DNA of 64,000 bases. Source: CAVSWT01 sp963782985. Lineage in GTDB: Bacteria; Bacteroidota; Ignavibacteria; Ignavibacteriales; Ignavibacteriaceae. This document shows positions 9,394 to 17,772 of the stretch, in pieces. The notes beneath the pieces were generated by a model. It had not been told where the DNA came from, did no database searches, and was given only the letters and a program-made list of their open reading frames with translations. The position numbers and the translations under genes were made by a program. Positions within the stretch are counted from its first letter, which is position 1; every line of letters begins with the position of its first letter. The stretch lies in NCBI GenBank assembly GCA_963782985.1, contig CAWALU010000006.1:620001-684000 (forward strand), given 5' to 3'.

Positions 9394-10671
9394 CTACTCT
9401 ATCACTTCAAAGCCCGTATATTTTTGTAAAACTTTTGGAACAATTATTTTTCCTTCGGGCGTTTGGTAATTTTCAAGTATAGAAACCATCAATCTGCTGG
9501 TTGCTAAGCCTGATCCGTTTAATGTATGAACAAATTCCAATTTTTTTGTTTCCTCATTTCTGAATCTAATATTAGCACGGCGCGCCTGAAAGTTTTCGAA
9601 TGTACTGCACGAAGACGCTTCCAGCCACTTATTTTCAGCAGGCGACCAGGTTTCAATGTCATAACATTTAGCCGCTGAAAAGCTTAAATCGCCAGTGCAT
9701 AAAAGTAATACGCGGTAAGGAATTTTTAATTCTTTCAAAATATCTTCCGCATCATTTACTAATGCTTCCAATTCATTTAATGAATTTTCCGGTTTAACAA
9801 ATTTTACCATTTCAACTTTGTTAAATTGATGAACGCGTAAAAATCCTTTTGAATCTTTTCCGTAAGATCCGGCTTCTCTTCTAAAGCAAGCGGAGTAACC
9901 TACATATTTTATAGGAAGGTCGTTTTCATTCAACACATCGTTTCTGTAAATATTTGTTATCGGTACTTCTGCCGTAGGAATCGGGAAGAGTCCATCTTTA
10001 TCGATGCTGTACATATCCTCTTCCATTTTTGGAATTTGTCCCGTGCCTTTCATTGAATCGCGGTTGACGAGAAACGGAGGAAACACCTCGCTGTAACCGT
10101 GGTTTTGTAAATGATAATCAAGCATAAAATTAATTAAAGCTCGTTCAAGGGTAGCTCCTTTGCCAAGGTACAATGGAAAGCCTGAACCGGAAATTTTAGC
10201 GCCGCGCTCAAAGTCCAATATTTTTAATTTCTTTCCCAGTTCAATATGGTCTAAATATGTTTCGTCAACGTTGAAAGAAAAACCTTCCGGCAGCCATTGA
10301 CGCTCTTCAACATTATCAGCTGCGGATTTTCCAATTGGAACCGAAGGATGAGGAATGTTTGGAATATACATTAAAATATTTTCCAAATTTTCTTCTACAA
10401 TTTTTAAATTTGAATCAAGCTCGGCAATTTGATCAGAAACTCTTTTCATTTCGGCTAGCGTTGATGAAACGTCTTGTCCCGCTTTTTTCATTTGAGGGAT
10501 TTTTGAAGATACTTGATTGCGTTGTGATTTTAATTCATCAGCATGAACAATTAAATCTCTTCTTTCTTCATCAAGCTTAAGGACATCATCCACGCGGTTT
10601 TTTTCATTTTTATTTTCCACGCCTTGTTTAACAAGTTCCGGATTTTCACGAATAAATTTTACATCGAGCAT
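9394..10671 (-). CDS. serS: Seryl-tRNA synthetase
   Basis: This 425-residue class II synthetase charges tRNA-Ser. An N-terminal two-helix coiled coil (roughly residues 30-100) binds the long variable arm of tRNA-Ser. Motif 2 is seen as CFRREAGSYGKDSKG and motif 3 as NGSGLATSRLMVSILENYQ. The TAEVP substrate-binding segment is present. The gene is complete with an ATG start and ordinary length. It lies 3' of the decayed GxxExxY relic that separates it from leuS. A tRNA-Ser gene is in the same window at 14.8 kb. Confidence 0.96.
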   Translation of the reverse strand: MLDVKFIRENPELVKQGVENKNEKNRVDDVLKLDEERRDLIVHADELKSQRNQVSSKIPQMKKAGQDVSSTLAEMKRVSDQIAELDSNLKIVEENLENILMYIPNIPHPSVPIGKSAADNVEERQWLPEGFSFNVDETYLDHIELGKKLKILDFERGAKISGSGFPLYLGKGATLERALINFMLDYHLQNHGYSEVFPPFLVNRDSMKGTGQIPKMEEDMYSIDKDGLFPIPTAEVPITNIYRNDVLNENDLPIKYVGYSACFRREAGSYGKDSKGFLRVHQFNKVEMVKFVKPENSLNELEALVNDAEDILKELKIPYRVLLLCTGDLSFSAAKCYDIETWSPAENKWLEASSCSTFENFQARRANIRFRNEETKKLEFVHTLNGSGLATSRLMVSILENYQTPEGKIIVPKVLQKYTGFEVIE

Positions 10672-10708
10672 TAATTATTCATCTCCATTATCAGCAGAAA
10701 ATGGCACA

Positions 10709-10742
10709 CTGATTATTATGATTGTTATGATTTATTATGATT
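10709..10742 (-). repeat. Short tandem AATCATAA-type repeat
   Basis: Read on the minus strand, the unit AATCATAA is repeated about three to four times with a 9-10 base period, directly after the stop codon of the GxxExxY relic and 40-70 bases upstream of serS. It is probably part of the same decayed insertion. It could also influence serS expression because it lies in that gene's 5' region. Confidence 0.5.
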
Positions 10743-10928
10743 TTAATATTCTGCAGTTAAAACTTTTCTTTTGAATTCGGGTTTCTTTCCAAAATTTAAA
10801 AGCAATCCTACTTCAATGTTGGTAGCTTTTAAATAATTTATCAATTTACATTCATGTTCAATATACAGGAACAGGCTTTTGTTTCTCACAGATCAAGTTA
10901 GAATTAAATAACTCGATGATCTGCGTTC
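10743..10928 (-). pseudogene. GxxExxY (PD-(D/E)XK-like) gene relic with internal deletion
   Basis: The minus strand encodes an N-terminal piece reading IIELFNSNLICEKQKPVPVY. After a frame change it continues with a C-terminal piece containing LINYLKATNIEVGLLLNFG and EFKRKVL before a TAA at 10743-10745. Both match the two ends of the about 125-residue GxxExxY family. The central part, with the PD-(D/E)XK-like core, is missing. The remaining coding length is only about 60 codons in two frames, so the gene is dead. It is too short to appear as an open frame. The family assignment is from recognised sequence pattern and should be confirmed by a profile search. Confidence 0.7.
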
Positions 10929-10939
10929 TATTAACGCCT

Positions 10940-13396
10940 CTATTTAACTACAATATTATAAATTCTATTCTTCACAAAAATTTCCTTTACAATCTGTTTG
11001 TCTTCTAAATACTTAGCTATCTTTTCATCTTTTACCGCAATCATTTTTACAGCTTCTTGCTCGCTGTTATTGGCAACGGTAACTGTTGATCGTAACTTTC
11101 CATTAATCTGCACGGCAATATTAACTTCATCTTCAATTAGAGCTTTCTCATCCACATCAAACCAAACCGGATTTGCAAAAAGTGATTTTTCATTTCCCAA
11201 TAATTGCCAGCATTCTTCGCCAAGATGAGGCGCAACCGGAGCCAATAAAACGGCAAATCTTTTTAAAGTATAATTCTGAATTTCTAAAGAGCATTGTTCA
11301 AGATTTTTGGTTAATTCATTCAACAATTCCATTAACGAAGCAATAGCTGTATTAAATTTAAAGTTTTCAATTTCTTCATCATATTTTTTAATTGTGTAGT
11401 TTGCTTTTTTATAAATTACTTTTTCTTCATTTGATAATTTTTCTATTTCATATCTCTCCTTCGACTCAATATTTTTTATTGATGAAGAAAGTCTTTCAAA
11501 CAAATCATAGCTTCGCTGCACAAATCTATCCGTACCAGAAATACCTTTATCGCTCCAATCGCCGCCAAGTTCGTAAGGGCCCATGTACATTAAGTATAAT
11601 CTAAAAATATCTGAGCCATGATTAACAGTAAAAGTATCGGGATTTACTACATTGCCTTTTGACTTTGACATCTTCGCGCCTTGATTTGTAATTGTGCCTT
11701 GATGAACCAAAGTTTTAAATGGCTCGTCAGATTTTGTAATTCCAAGATCGCGTAAAAATTTATGAATGAATCTTGCGTAAAGTAAGTGCATAGTAGCGTG
11801 TTCTGCGCCGCCGACGTACATATCAACTGGAATCCAATTATCTGCCAGGGTTGTATTGATTGCAAAATCTTTTTTATGAGGATCAAGATAACGGAAATAA
11901 TACCAGGAAGAATCAACAAAAGTATCCATTGTATCCGGGTCGCGTTCACCATCGCCGCCGCATTTGGGGCATTTAACATTCATAAATTTTTTATTTGAAG
12001 CTAACGGTGATTTTCCGTCGGGTTTGAATTCAACATCATAAGGAAGTTCAATCGGCAGATCTTTTTCATCAACTGGAACTTCACCGCACTTCGGGCAATG
12101 TACAATCGGTATTGGCGTTCCCCAATACCGCTGGCGAGAAATTAACCAATCTCTTAAACGGAAGTTAATTTTACTTTTACCAATACCTTTTTCTTCCAAC
12201 CAATTAATAATTTTTTCTTTTGCTTCTTTAATTTGAAAACCGTTAAGGAACTCGCTATTTATTGTCAATCCCTCTCCCGTAAAAGCTTTGCCATCAAAAT
12301 CTTTTGGCGGCTGAACAGTTCTGATAATAGGAAGATTAAACTTTTCTGCAAATTCCCAATCGCGCTCATCTTCCCCCGGAACAGCCATTATTGCGCCTGT
12401 GCCGTAGGTTGTTAAGACGTAATCTGCGATCCAAATTGGAATTTTTTTATCATTCACCGGATTGATAGCAAAGGCGCCTGTATTAACTCCGGTTTTTTCT
12501 TTTACAGTAGAAGTACGATCTATTTCCGACATCGATTTTATTGAGTCGCGGTATTCATCAATTTTAATTTTAAATTCATCTTTAGCTATTACGTCAACAA
12601 GATGATGTTCAGGAGCGAGAACCATATAAGTAGCTCCAAATAAAGTATCGGGGCGGGTTGTAAAAACTTTTATTACTTCATTGCTTTCGTCAACTTTAAA
12701 ATTTACTTCCGCGCCGACGCTTTTGCCAATCCAATTTTTCTGCATCAACTTTGTTTTTTCGGGCCAATTAATTGTCTCTAAACCTGACAATAATTCTTCG
12801 GCGTAATCTGTAATTTTAAAAAACCATTGCGTTAATTTTTTTTGAATTACAATGGCTCCGCATCTTTCACATGTCCCGTCTGATTGAACCTGCTCATTAG
12901 CCAAAACTGTTTGATCATTCGGGCACCAATTAACAGGTGCATTTTTTCTATACGCCAATCCTTTTTTGTATAACTGAAGAAACAGCCATTGATTCCATTT
13001 GTAATATTCCGGATCGCAAGTCATAAGTTCAGCATTCCAATCGTACATACATCCAATATTTTTAAGCTGCACGCGAATGTCTTCAATATTTTTTAAAGTG
13101 CTGTCATAAGGATGTATGCCGGTTTTGATTGCATAATTTTCGGCGGGAAGACCAAAAGCATCGTAGCCCATTGGTTCAAAAACATTGTAACCTTTTAATT
13201 TTTTATATCGAGCCCAACTGTCAGTTGGAGCGTAATTATACCAATGACCGCAGTGCAGTTTTGCGCCGGAAGGATAAATAAACATAACGAGCGTATATAA
13301 TTTATTTTCTATTTTTGAAAGATCGGTTTCATAAATTTTATTTTCTTGCCAGAATTTTTGCCATTTATTTTCTATTTCAGCAAATGGATATCGCAT
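10940..13396 (-). CDS. leuS: Leucyl-tRNA synthetase
   Basis: This 818-residue class I synthetase charges tRNA-Leu. The HIGH motif appears as LHCGHW near residue 45 and the KMSKS loop as AKMSKSKGNVVNPD. The CP1 editing domain is present, with the threonine-rich DRTSTVKEKTG and the GTGAIMAVPGEDERD segment. Zinc-type cysteine pairs are visible in the CPNDQ...CERCG region, at CPKCGEVPVDE and at CPKCGGDGERDPD. The length is typical of bacterial LeuRS. The start ATG is 127 bases from the divergently transcribed lysA. Confidence 0.97.
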   Translation of the reverse strand: MRYPFAEIENKWQKFWQENKIYETDLSKIENKLYTLVMFIYPSGAKLHCGHWYNYAPTDSWARYKKLKGYNVFEPMGYDAFGLPAENYAIKTGIHPYDSTLKNIEDIRVQLKNIGCMYDWNAELMTCDPEYYKWNQWLFLQLYKKGLAYRKNAPVNWCPNDQTVLANEQVQSDGTCERCGAIVIQKKLTQWFFKITDYAEELLSGLETINWPEKTKLMQKNWIGKSVGAEVNFKVDESNEVIKVFTTRPDTLFGATYMVLAPEHHLVDVIAKDEFKIKIDEYRDSIKSMSEIDRTSTVKEKTGVNTGAFAINPVNDKKIPIWIADYVLTTYGTGAIMAVPGEDERDWEFAEKFNLPIIRTVQPPKDFDGKAFTGEGLTINSEFLNGFQIKEAKEKIINWLEEKGIGKSKINFRLRDWLISRQRYWGTPIPIVHCPKCGEVPVDEKDLPIELPYDVEFKPDGKSPLASNKKFMNVKCPKCGGDGERDPDTMDTFVDSSWYYFRYLDPHKKDFAINTTLADNWIPVDMYVGGAEHATMHLLYARFIHKFLRDLGITKSDEPFKTLVHQGTITNQGAKMSKSKGNVVNPDTFTVNHGSDIFRLYLMYMGPYELGGDWSDKGISGTDRFVQRSYDLFERLSSSIKNIESKERYEIEKLSNEEKVIYKKANYTIKKYDEEIENFKFNTAIASLMELLNELTKNLEQCSLEIQNYTLKRFAVLLAPVAPHLGEECWQLLGNEKSLFANPVWFDVDEKALIEDEVNIAVQINGKLRSTVTVANNSEQEAVKMIAVKDEKIAKYLEDKQIVKEIFVKNRIYNIVVK

Positions 13397-13523
13397 AATT
13401 TTTTCTTTTAGGTTTTTGAAAATTGAAACGTAAATTTATCTAAATTAGAAAGTAATTCAAATTGAAGTATTCACCCCTTTATTGTTAAGTTTGGACTTTC
13501 AAACAAAGAAATTAAAACTTATC

Positions 13524-14780
13524 ATGAAGCTATTTGATTCAAATTATTTTACATATAAAAACTCCAAACTCTATTGTGACGAAATATTAATCGAAGATAT
13601 TCTCCGTGCAGTCGGTACTCCGGTTTACATCTACAGCAAAAAATTTTTTGTTGAAAGATTTAAGGAATTTGATGAAGCGTTTAAAGAAATTCCGCACACA
13701 ATTTTTTACGCCTCTAAAGCAAATTTTAATTTAAGCGTAATTAAAACTTTTTATGATTTGGGCGCCGGGATAGATGTAAATTCCGAAGGTGAAATGTACA
13801 GAGCGCTTAAGGCTGGCGGTGATCCGAAAAGAATGATTATGAGCGGAGTCGGAAAAACTCGAAATGAAATTCAACTAGCATTAGATAAAAATATTTTAAT
13901 GATTAAAGTAGAATCTGAAGAAGAATTAGAATTGATTGATGAAATAGCTGAAACTTGTGGTAAAAAAGCAGAGGTGGCAATTCGAGTTAATCCCAATGTT
14001 GATGCTAAAAGTCATCCTTATATTTCAACGGGACTAATGCAAAACAAATTTGGAATAAATTCAGCCGACGCAATAAGAATTTATAAGAATGAAAAAAAAT
14101 ATAAGCATTTAAATTTCGGGGGAATTGACATGCACATTGGTTCCCAAATAACATCGCTTTCGCCTTTAGTGGAAGCCGTTGAAAAGCTATCACAGATTTA
14201 TTTTGAAATTAAATCGGCAGGAATTAAGCTAAAACATTTTGATGTGGGCGGTGGCATTGGAGTAAAGTATAATGATGAAAATCCTTTTTCTTATTTTGAT
14301 TATGCAGAGGCAATACTTCCAACATTAAAGAAATTGGACTGTGATATATTTTTTGAACCGGGAAGAACTTTAACTGCTAACGGCGGAATTTTATCGACAG
14401 AAGCTTTATATACAAAAAATAATAACGATAAAAATTTTATTATTGTTGATGCAGCAATGAATGACTTATTGCGTCCAAGCATTTATGGAGCTTACCATCA
14501 TGTGCAGCCCATAAATCTAAATGAAAAAGAAAAAAATATTTTTGCGGATGTAGTCGGTCCCGTCTGTGAAACCGGAGATTTTATTGCAAAGAATATAGAA
14601 ATATCGAAATGCAGCAAAGGGGATAAGTTAGCAATAATGTCAGCGGGAGCTTATGGAATGACAATGGCTTCGAACTACAACGCAAGAAGAAGAGCGCCTG
14701 AAGTTATGGTTGATGTAAATAAATTTAAAATTATTCGAAGCAGGGAAACATTAGAACATTTAATTTTTGATGAGGAATAA
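13524..14780 (+). CDS. lysA: Diaminopimelate decarboxylase
   Basis: This fold-III PLP enzyme converts meso-diaminopimelate to L-lysine, the last step of lysine synthesis. The start is placed at ATG 13524 (MKLFDSNYF). The alternative upstream start at 13482 adds 14 poorly conserved residues. The PLP lysine is in FYASKAN (K65). HIGSQI and the glycine-rich GGGIGVKYNDE bind phosphate. GPVCETGDF carries the substrate-side cysteine contributed across the dimer interface. The product is 418 residues, normal for LysA. No other lysine gene is adjacent. The gene is divergent from leuS and is followed closely by a minus-strand tRNA-Ser. Confidence 0.95.
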   Translation: MKLFDSNYFTYKNSKLYCDEILIEDILRAVGTPVYIYSKKFFVERFKEFDEAFKEIPHTIFYASKANFNLSVIKTFYDLGAGIDVNSEGEMYRALKAGGDPKRMIMSGVGKTRNEIQLALDKNILMIKVESEEELELIDEIAETCGKKAEVAIRVNPNVDAKSHPYISTGLMQNKFGINSADAIRIYKNEKKYKHLNFGGIDMHIGSQITSLSPLVEAVEKLSQIYFEIKSAGIKLKHFDVGGGIGVKYNDENPFSYFDYAEAILPTLKKLDCDIFFEPGRTLTANGGILSTEALYTKNNNDKNFIIVDAAMNDLLRPSIYGAYHHVQPINLNEKEKNIFADVVGPVCETGDFIAKNIEISKCSKGDKLAIMSAGAYGMTMASNYNARRRAPEVMVDVNKFKIIRSRETLEHLIFDEE

Positions 14781-14809
14781 CAAATAAGCCAGTAATCAAA
14801 ATAAAATTG

Positions 14810-14896
14810 CGGAGAGTCAGGGATTCGAACCCCGGAAGGACTTGCATCCTTAACGGTTTTCAAGACCGCCGCATTCAACCGCTCTGCCAACTCTCC
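14810..14896 (-). tRNA. tRNA-Ser (anticodon UGA)
   Basis: Read on the minus strand, the acceptor arm GGAGAGT pairs with ACTCTCC and the discriminator base is G. The D-arm region is TTGGCAGAGCGGTTGAA and the anticodon loop CTTGAAA gives UGA. There is a long class II variable arm, and the T-loop is GGTTCGAATCC. The gene is 87 bases and has no encoded CCA (CAATTTT follows the discriminator), so CCA must be added by the nucleotidyltransferase. Spurious open frames on both strands run through this gene and are not proteins. Confidence 0.96.
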
Positions 14897-14976
14897 GAAA
14901 TAAATTTTAATTATTTAGCGCTGAAAAATTTAAGAACTGCTGCATTTTCCGCAAACGGAATCTCGCTGTGCGATGA

Positions 14977-14997
14977 CAACCACTCTGCCAACTCTCT
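14977..14997 (-). repeat. Partial tRNA-Ser copy (5' portion only)
   Basis: The 21 bases match the 5' end of the neighbouring tRNA-Ser (14876-14896) with two mismatches, 101 bases upstream of it on the same strand. They cover the acceptor 5' strand and most of the D arm. No anticodon or T arm follows, so this is a decayed tandem tRNA copy or an attachment-site-like remnant, not a functional tRNA. The surrounding region from 14897 to 15192 has no other recognisable feature. Confidence 0.65.
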
Positions 14998-15192
14998 GGG
15001 TTGTTTCTCAAAATTTGAATCATAAATATAATAATGTTTCTTAAATCACACAAAAGGGAAAACATTAATTAGAATTATATATCCCTTCTTTTAATAAAAT
15101 TCATAACAAAAATTTAATTTATAAAAGATGATTTTATCAAAAAGAATTATAATCTTAACAGCGAAACTTTTTATTAATAACTATTAATAACG

Positions 15193-15966
15193 ATGGAAAA
15201 TATATCCGAGCTTAAGTTATTCGCCAAACGCCTTTCAATAATTAGCGGAGAAATAATACGGAGCTACTTCAGAAAAAAAATATCTGTGGAATCCAAATCG
15301 GATTTGTCGCCCGTTACAATTGCTGATAAAAATGCAGAAGAATTAATGCGTAATGAAATAATGAAAGAGTTCCCTCAGCACGGAGTTTTAGGCGAAGAAT
15401 TTGGTCAGCATAATGGCGATGCGGAATATCAATGGGTTCTTGATCCTATTGACGGAACAAAGAGCTTTATTTGCGGCTCAGTTACTTTTGGCACTTTAAT
15501 CTCTTTAGTAAAAAACGGTAAGCCATTGTTCGGCGTTATAAATCAGCCAATCTTAAATGAATTTTTAATTGGCGATAATAATACTGCAATGCTGAATGAT
15601 TCCGAAGTTCAAGTAAAAATAAATAGCAAATTGTCTGATGCCGTTGTTCTAACAACCGATCATCTTAACATTGAAAAATTTCAAAATGCAAAAAATTTTG
15701 ATAACCTAATTCGAAAAGTAAAATTATACAGAAATTGGGGCGACTGTTATGGTTACTATCTCGTTGCCACTGGTTTTGCGGATGTAATGATCGACCCGCA
15801 AATGTCTGTTTGGGATAAGATGGCTCTAATCCCAATTATTAAGGGCGCAGGCGGTATTATTACTGATTACATTGGAAACGATGCGCTTGCGGGAGACAGC
15901 ATTATTGCCGCGTCAAAAAATATACATCAGCATGTTATTAATATTTTAAATGAAAATATTTTATGA
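15193..15966 (+). CDS. hisN: Inositol monophosphatase family protein, likely histidinol-phosphatase
   Basis: This 257-residue Mg-dependent phosphatase has the family metal sites: GEEFG (about 67-71), LDPIDGTKSF (about 83-92) and a late SVWDKMALIPIIKGAGG. The spacing and the sequence after DPIDGT (KSFICGSVTFGTLISL) resemble HisN-type histidinol-phosphatases more than inositol or adenosine 3',5'-bisphosphate phosphatases. No his operon is present here, so the substrate remains an inference. The TGA stop overlaps by 6 bases the end of the convergent membrane protein gene. Confidence 0.85.
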   Translation: MENISELKLFAKRLSIISGEIIRSYFRKKISVESKSDLSPVTIADKNAEELMRNEIMKEFPQHGVLGEEFGQHNGDAEYQWVLDPIDGTKSFICGSVTFGTLISLVKNGKPLFGVINQPILNEFLIGDNNTAMLNDSEVQVKINSKLSDAVVLTTDHLNIEKFQNAKNFDNLIRKVKLYRNWGDCYGYYLVATGFADVMIDPQMSVWDKMALIPIIKGAGGIITDYIGNDALAGDSIIAASKNIHQHVINILNENIL

Positions 15967-16722
15967 TTTGATTAATACAAACAGCATCAGCGTAATGGAA
16001 GCAAAAATAATCGCATATAATTTTGATTTTTTTGAAGTGAAAATTAAAACAACTGCCAGAGTCCACACAACTAAAATTATCAATGATTTTAAATCATACA
16101 ATTGGGAAATGGTAGGGACGTTATGATTGATTGCATTCAACTCATAAGTTTTTTTGAATGGAGTAATTACAATTGCAAGTGAAAAGAAAAAGAAAAAGGT
16201 TATTAATGCTAATTTTTTTATTTTTGATTTTTCATTAAAAAATTCTAAACCGGTTCGCACACATAGCAGCATTCCAAATAATAAAACAAAATAATACAAG
16301 TTCATTATAGTTGAAGGCACATTGCCCAAAAATTTTATGGTAACAATTCTATCGCCGGGAATTTTAAATTCTTTATTGTTGTAAAATAGTTTCACATAAT
16401 ATTCTGCTTCCGCATTTGGCTTTAGATGCGGCAAGTCCGCTTCAATTAAGCCTTCAGAGGTCTTCATATTAATTTCATTCCAGGCAGTCGATCCTTTTAA
16501 CCTCCAATATAATTTCCCTTTTAAGCTGTCCTTATCAGTGATGATTTTAATATTATAATTATCATTACTTCTAATAATTTTTTCAAACTTATAAGAAACT
16601 TTTTTACCGTCAATCCCAATCGTTCCCGTAATTGGATAGTAAGGACTAATTCCACTTTGAATAAAGCCCGCAAGAAAAGTAATAACAGCAGCCCCAAACC
16701 ATAATATGATAATTTGTTTCAT
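15961..16722 (-). CDS. Uncharacterised membrane protein with periplasmic beta domain
   Basis: This 253-residue protein is of no family that I recognise. An N-terminal hydrophobic segment (about 5-20) is followed by an about 110-residue hydrophilic, strand-rich part that should be extracytoplasmic. The rest has four predicted membrane helices: YYFVLLFGMLLCV, LALITFFFFFSLAIVIT, LIILVVWTLAVVLIF and LYAIIFASITLMLFVLI. The layout suggests a small sensor or assembly factor, but nothing supports a specific function. It is convergent with hisN, overlapping its 3' end, and divergent from gnd. The intergenic region towards gnd contains two TTATTCAAAG copies 18 bases apart (16738 and 16756). Confidence 0.75.
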   Translation of the reverse strand: MKQIIILWFGAAVITFLAGFIQSGISPYYPITGTIGIDGKKVSYKFEKIIRSNDNYNIKIITDKDSLKGKLYWRLKGSTAWNEINMKTSEGLIEADLPHLKPNAEAEYYVKLFYNNKEFKIPGDRIVTIKFLGNVPSTIMNLYYFVLLFGMLLCVRTGLEFFNEKSKIKKLALITFFFFFSLAIVITPFKKTYELNAINHNVPTISQLYDLKSLIILVVWTLAVVLIFTSKKSKLYAIIFASITLMLFVLIKS

Positions 16723-16853
16723 AAAAAAATTAAAGTTTTATTCAAAGCTAAAGAATTATTCAAAGAATGTTAAATGTGTTAAATCTCAAATACCGCCCTA
16801 ATCATTATTTATAACTTAGTTCATAAAAATAATTTTTAATTTAAATATTTTAT

Positions 16854-16857
16854 GGAG
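16854..16857 (+). promoter_or_regulatory. Ribosome-binding site deciding the gnd start
   Basis: GGAG lies 9 bases before ATG 16867. The upstream in-frame ATG at 16852 overlaps this site and has no Shine-Dalgarno sequence of its own, so 16867 is the better start. Confidence 0.7.
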
Positions 16858-16866
16858 ACGGATATA

Positions 16867-17766
16867 ATGAATTTAGGTTTTGTGGGACTCGGAAAAATGG
16901 GCAGTAATATGGTGGAAAGACTGCTCAAAGATCATCAGGTAACTATTTATGATTTATCAAAAGAACAAATAAAAAAAGTCAGCGAGAAAGGCGCTTCTCC
17001 TTCCGAATCATTAAAAGAATTAATTTCTAAACTGCCGGAAAGAAAAATAATTTGGTTAATGGTTCCTTCAGGCAAGCCGGTTGATAATTCAATTGAAAAC
17101 CTAATTCCATTTTTAAATAAAGACGATATAATTATTGACGGCGGAAATTCTTTTTATAAAGATTCGGTTAGAAGGGCAAAACTATTAAGCGAAAAAGAAA
17201 TTCGTTATGTTGATTGCGGCGTTAGCGGAGGAATCTGGGGATTGAAAAACGGTTACTGCTTAATGTACGGCGGCGAAAAAAAAGTAACGGATTTTATTGA
17301 ACCAATATTTAAAACTCTCGCCCCCGAAAATGGTCATTTCTATTGCGGTGAAAATGGCGCGGGGCATTTTGTTAAAATGGTTCACAACGGAATTGAATAT
17401 GGAATGATGCAATCAATTGCCGAAGGTTTTGAAATTATGGAACGCTCGCGTTTTGAAATTGATTTAGCCGGCGTATCAAAAGTATGGCAGCACGGCAGCG
17501 TTATCAGTTCTTGGCTTCTTGAGCTTTCTTCACTTGCTCTTTCCAACGATCCCGATCTTTCAAAAATTAAAGGATATGTGGAAGATAGCGGCGAAGGGCG
17601 TTGGACGGTTGAAACGGCGATGGAACTGGAAGTGCCGGCTCATACTATTTCGGCTTCTTTATTCAATAGATTTAGATCGAGGGAAACTGAATCCTTTGCA
17701 ATGAAAATGCTTGCCGCTCTGCGAAATGAATTTGGCGGTCATGCGGTAAAAAAAGCAGAAGACTAA
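16867..17766 (+). CDS. gnd: 6-phosphogluconate dehydrogenase, decarboxylating (short type)
   Basis: This enzyme oxidises 6-phosphogluconate to ribulose 5-phosphate and CO2. The product is 300 residues, the short GndA/YqeC-like form with a reduced C-terminal half compared with the about 470-residue enteric enzyme; many short enzymes prefer NAD. The Rossmann motif is GFVGLGKMGSNM. DGGNSFYKDS and VDCGVSGGIWG form the substrate region, and the catalytic KMVHNGIEYGMMQ is present. It is the first gene of gnd-zwf-pgl, with 6 bases to zwf, so one oxidative pentose phosphate operon makes the whole branch. Confidence 0.94.
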   Translation: MNLGFVGLGKMGSNMVERLLKDHQVTIYDLSKEQIKKVSEKGASPSESLKELISKLPERKIIWLMVPSGKPVDNSIENLIPFLNKDDIIIDGGNSFYKDSVRRAKLLSEKEIRYVDCGVSGGIWGLKNGYCLMYGGEKKVTDFIEPIFKTLAPENGHFYCGENGAGHFVKMVHNGIEYGMMQSIAEGFEIMERSRFEIDLAGVSKVWQHGSVISSWLLELSSLALSNDPDLSKIKGYVEDSGEGRWTVETAMELEVPAHTISASLFNRFRSRETESFAMKMLAALRNEFGGHAVKKAED

Positions 17767-17772
17767 AATTTT

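Noticed and set aside
11647..11979. 110-residue minus-strand frame inside leuS
   Set aside because: It lies wholly within the conserved leuS coding sequence in another frame and has no ribosome-binding site or family match.
14675..15025. Open frames on both strands through the tRNA-Ser gene (MAERLNAAVLK-type peptide)
   Set aside because: They are read across the tRNA and its partial copy; this peptide is a known artefact of tRNA-Ser translation.
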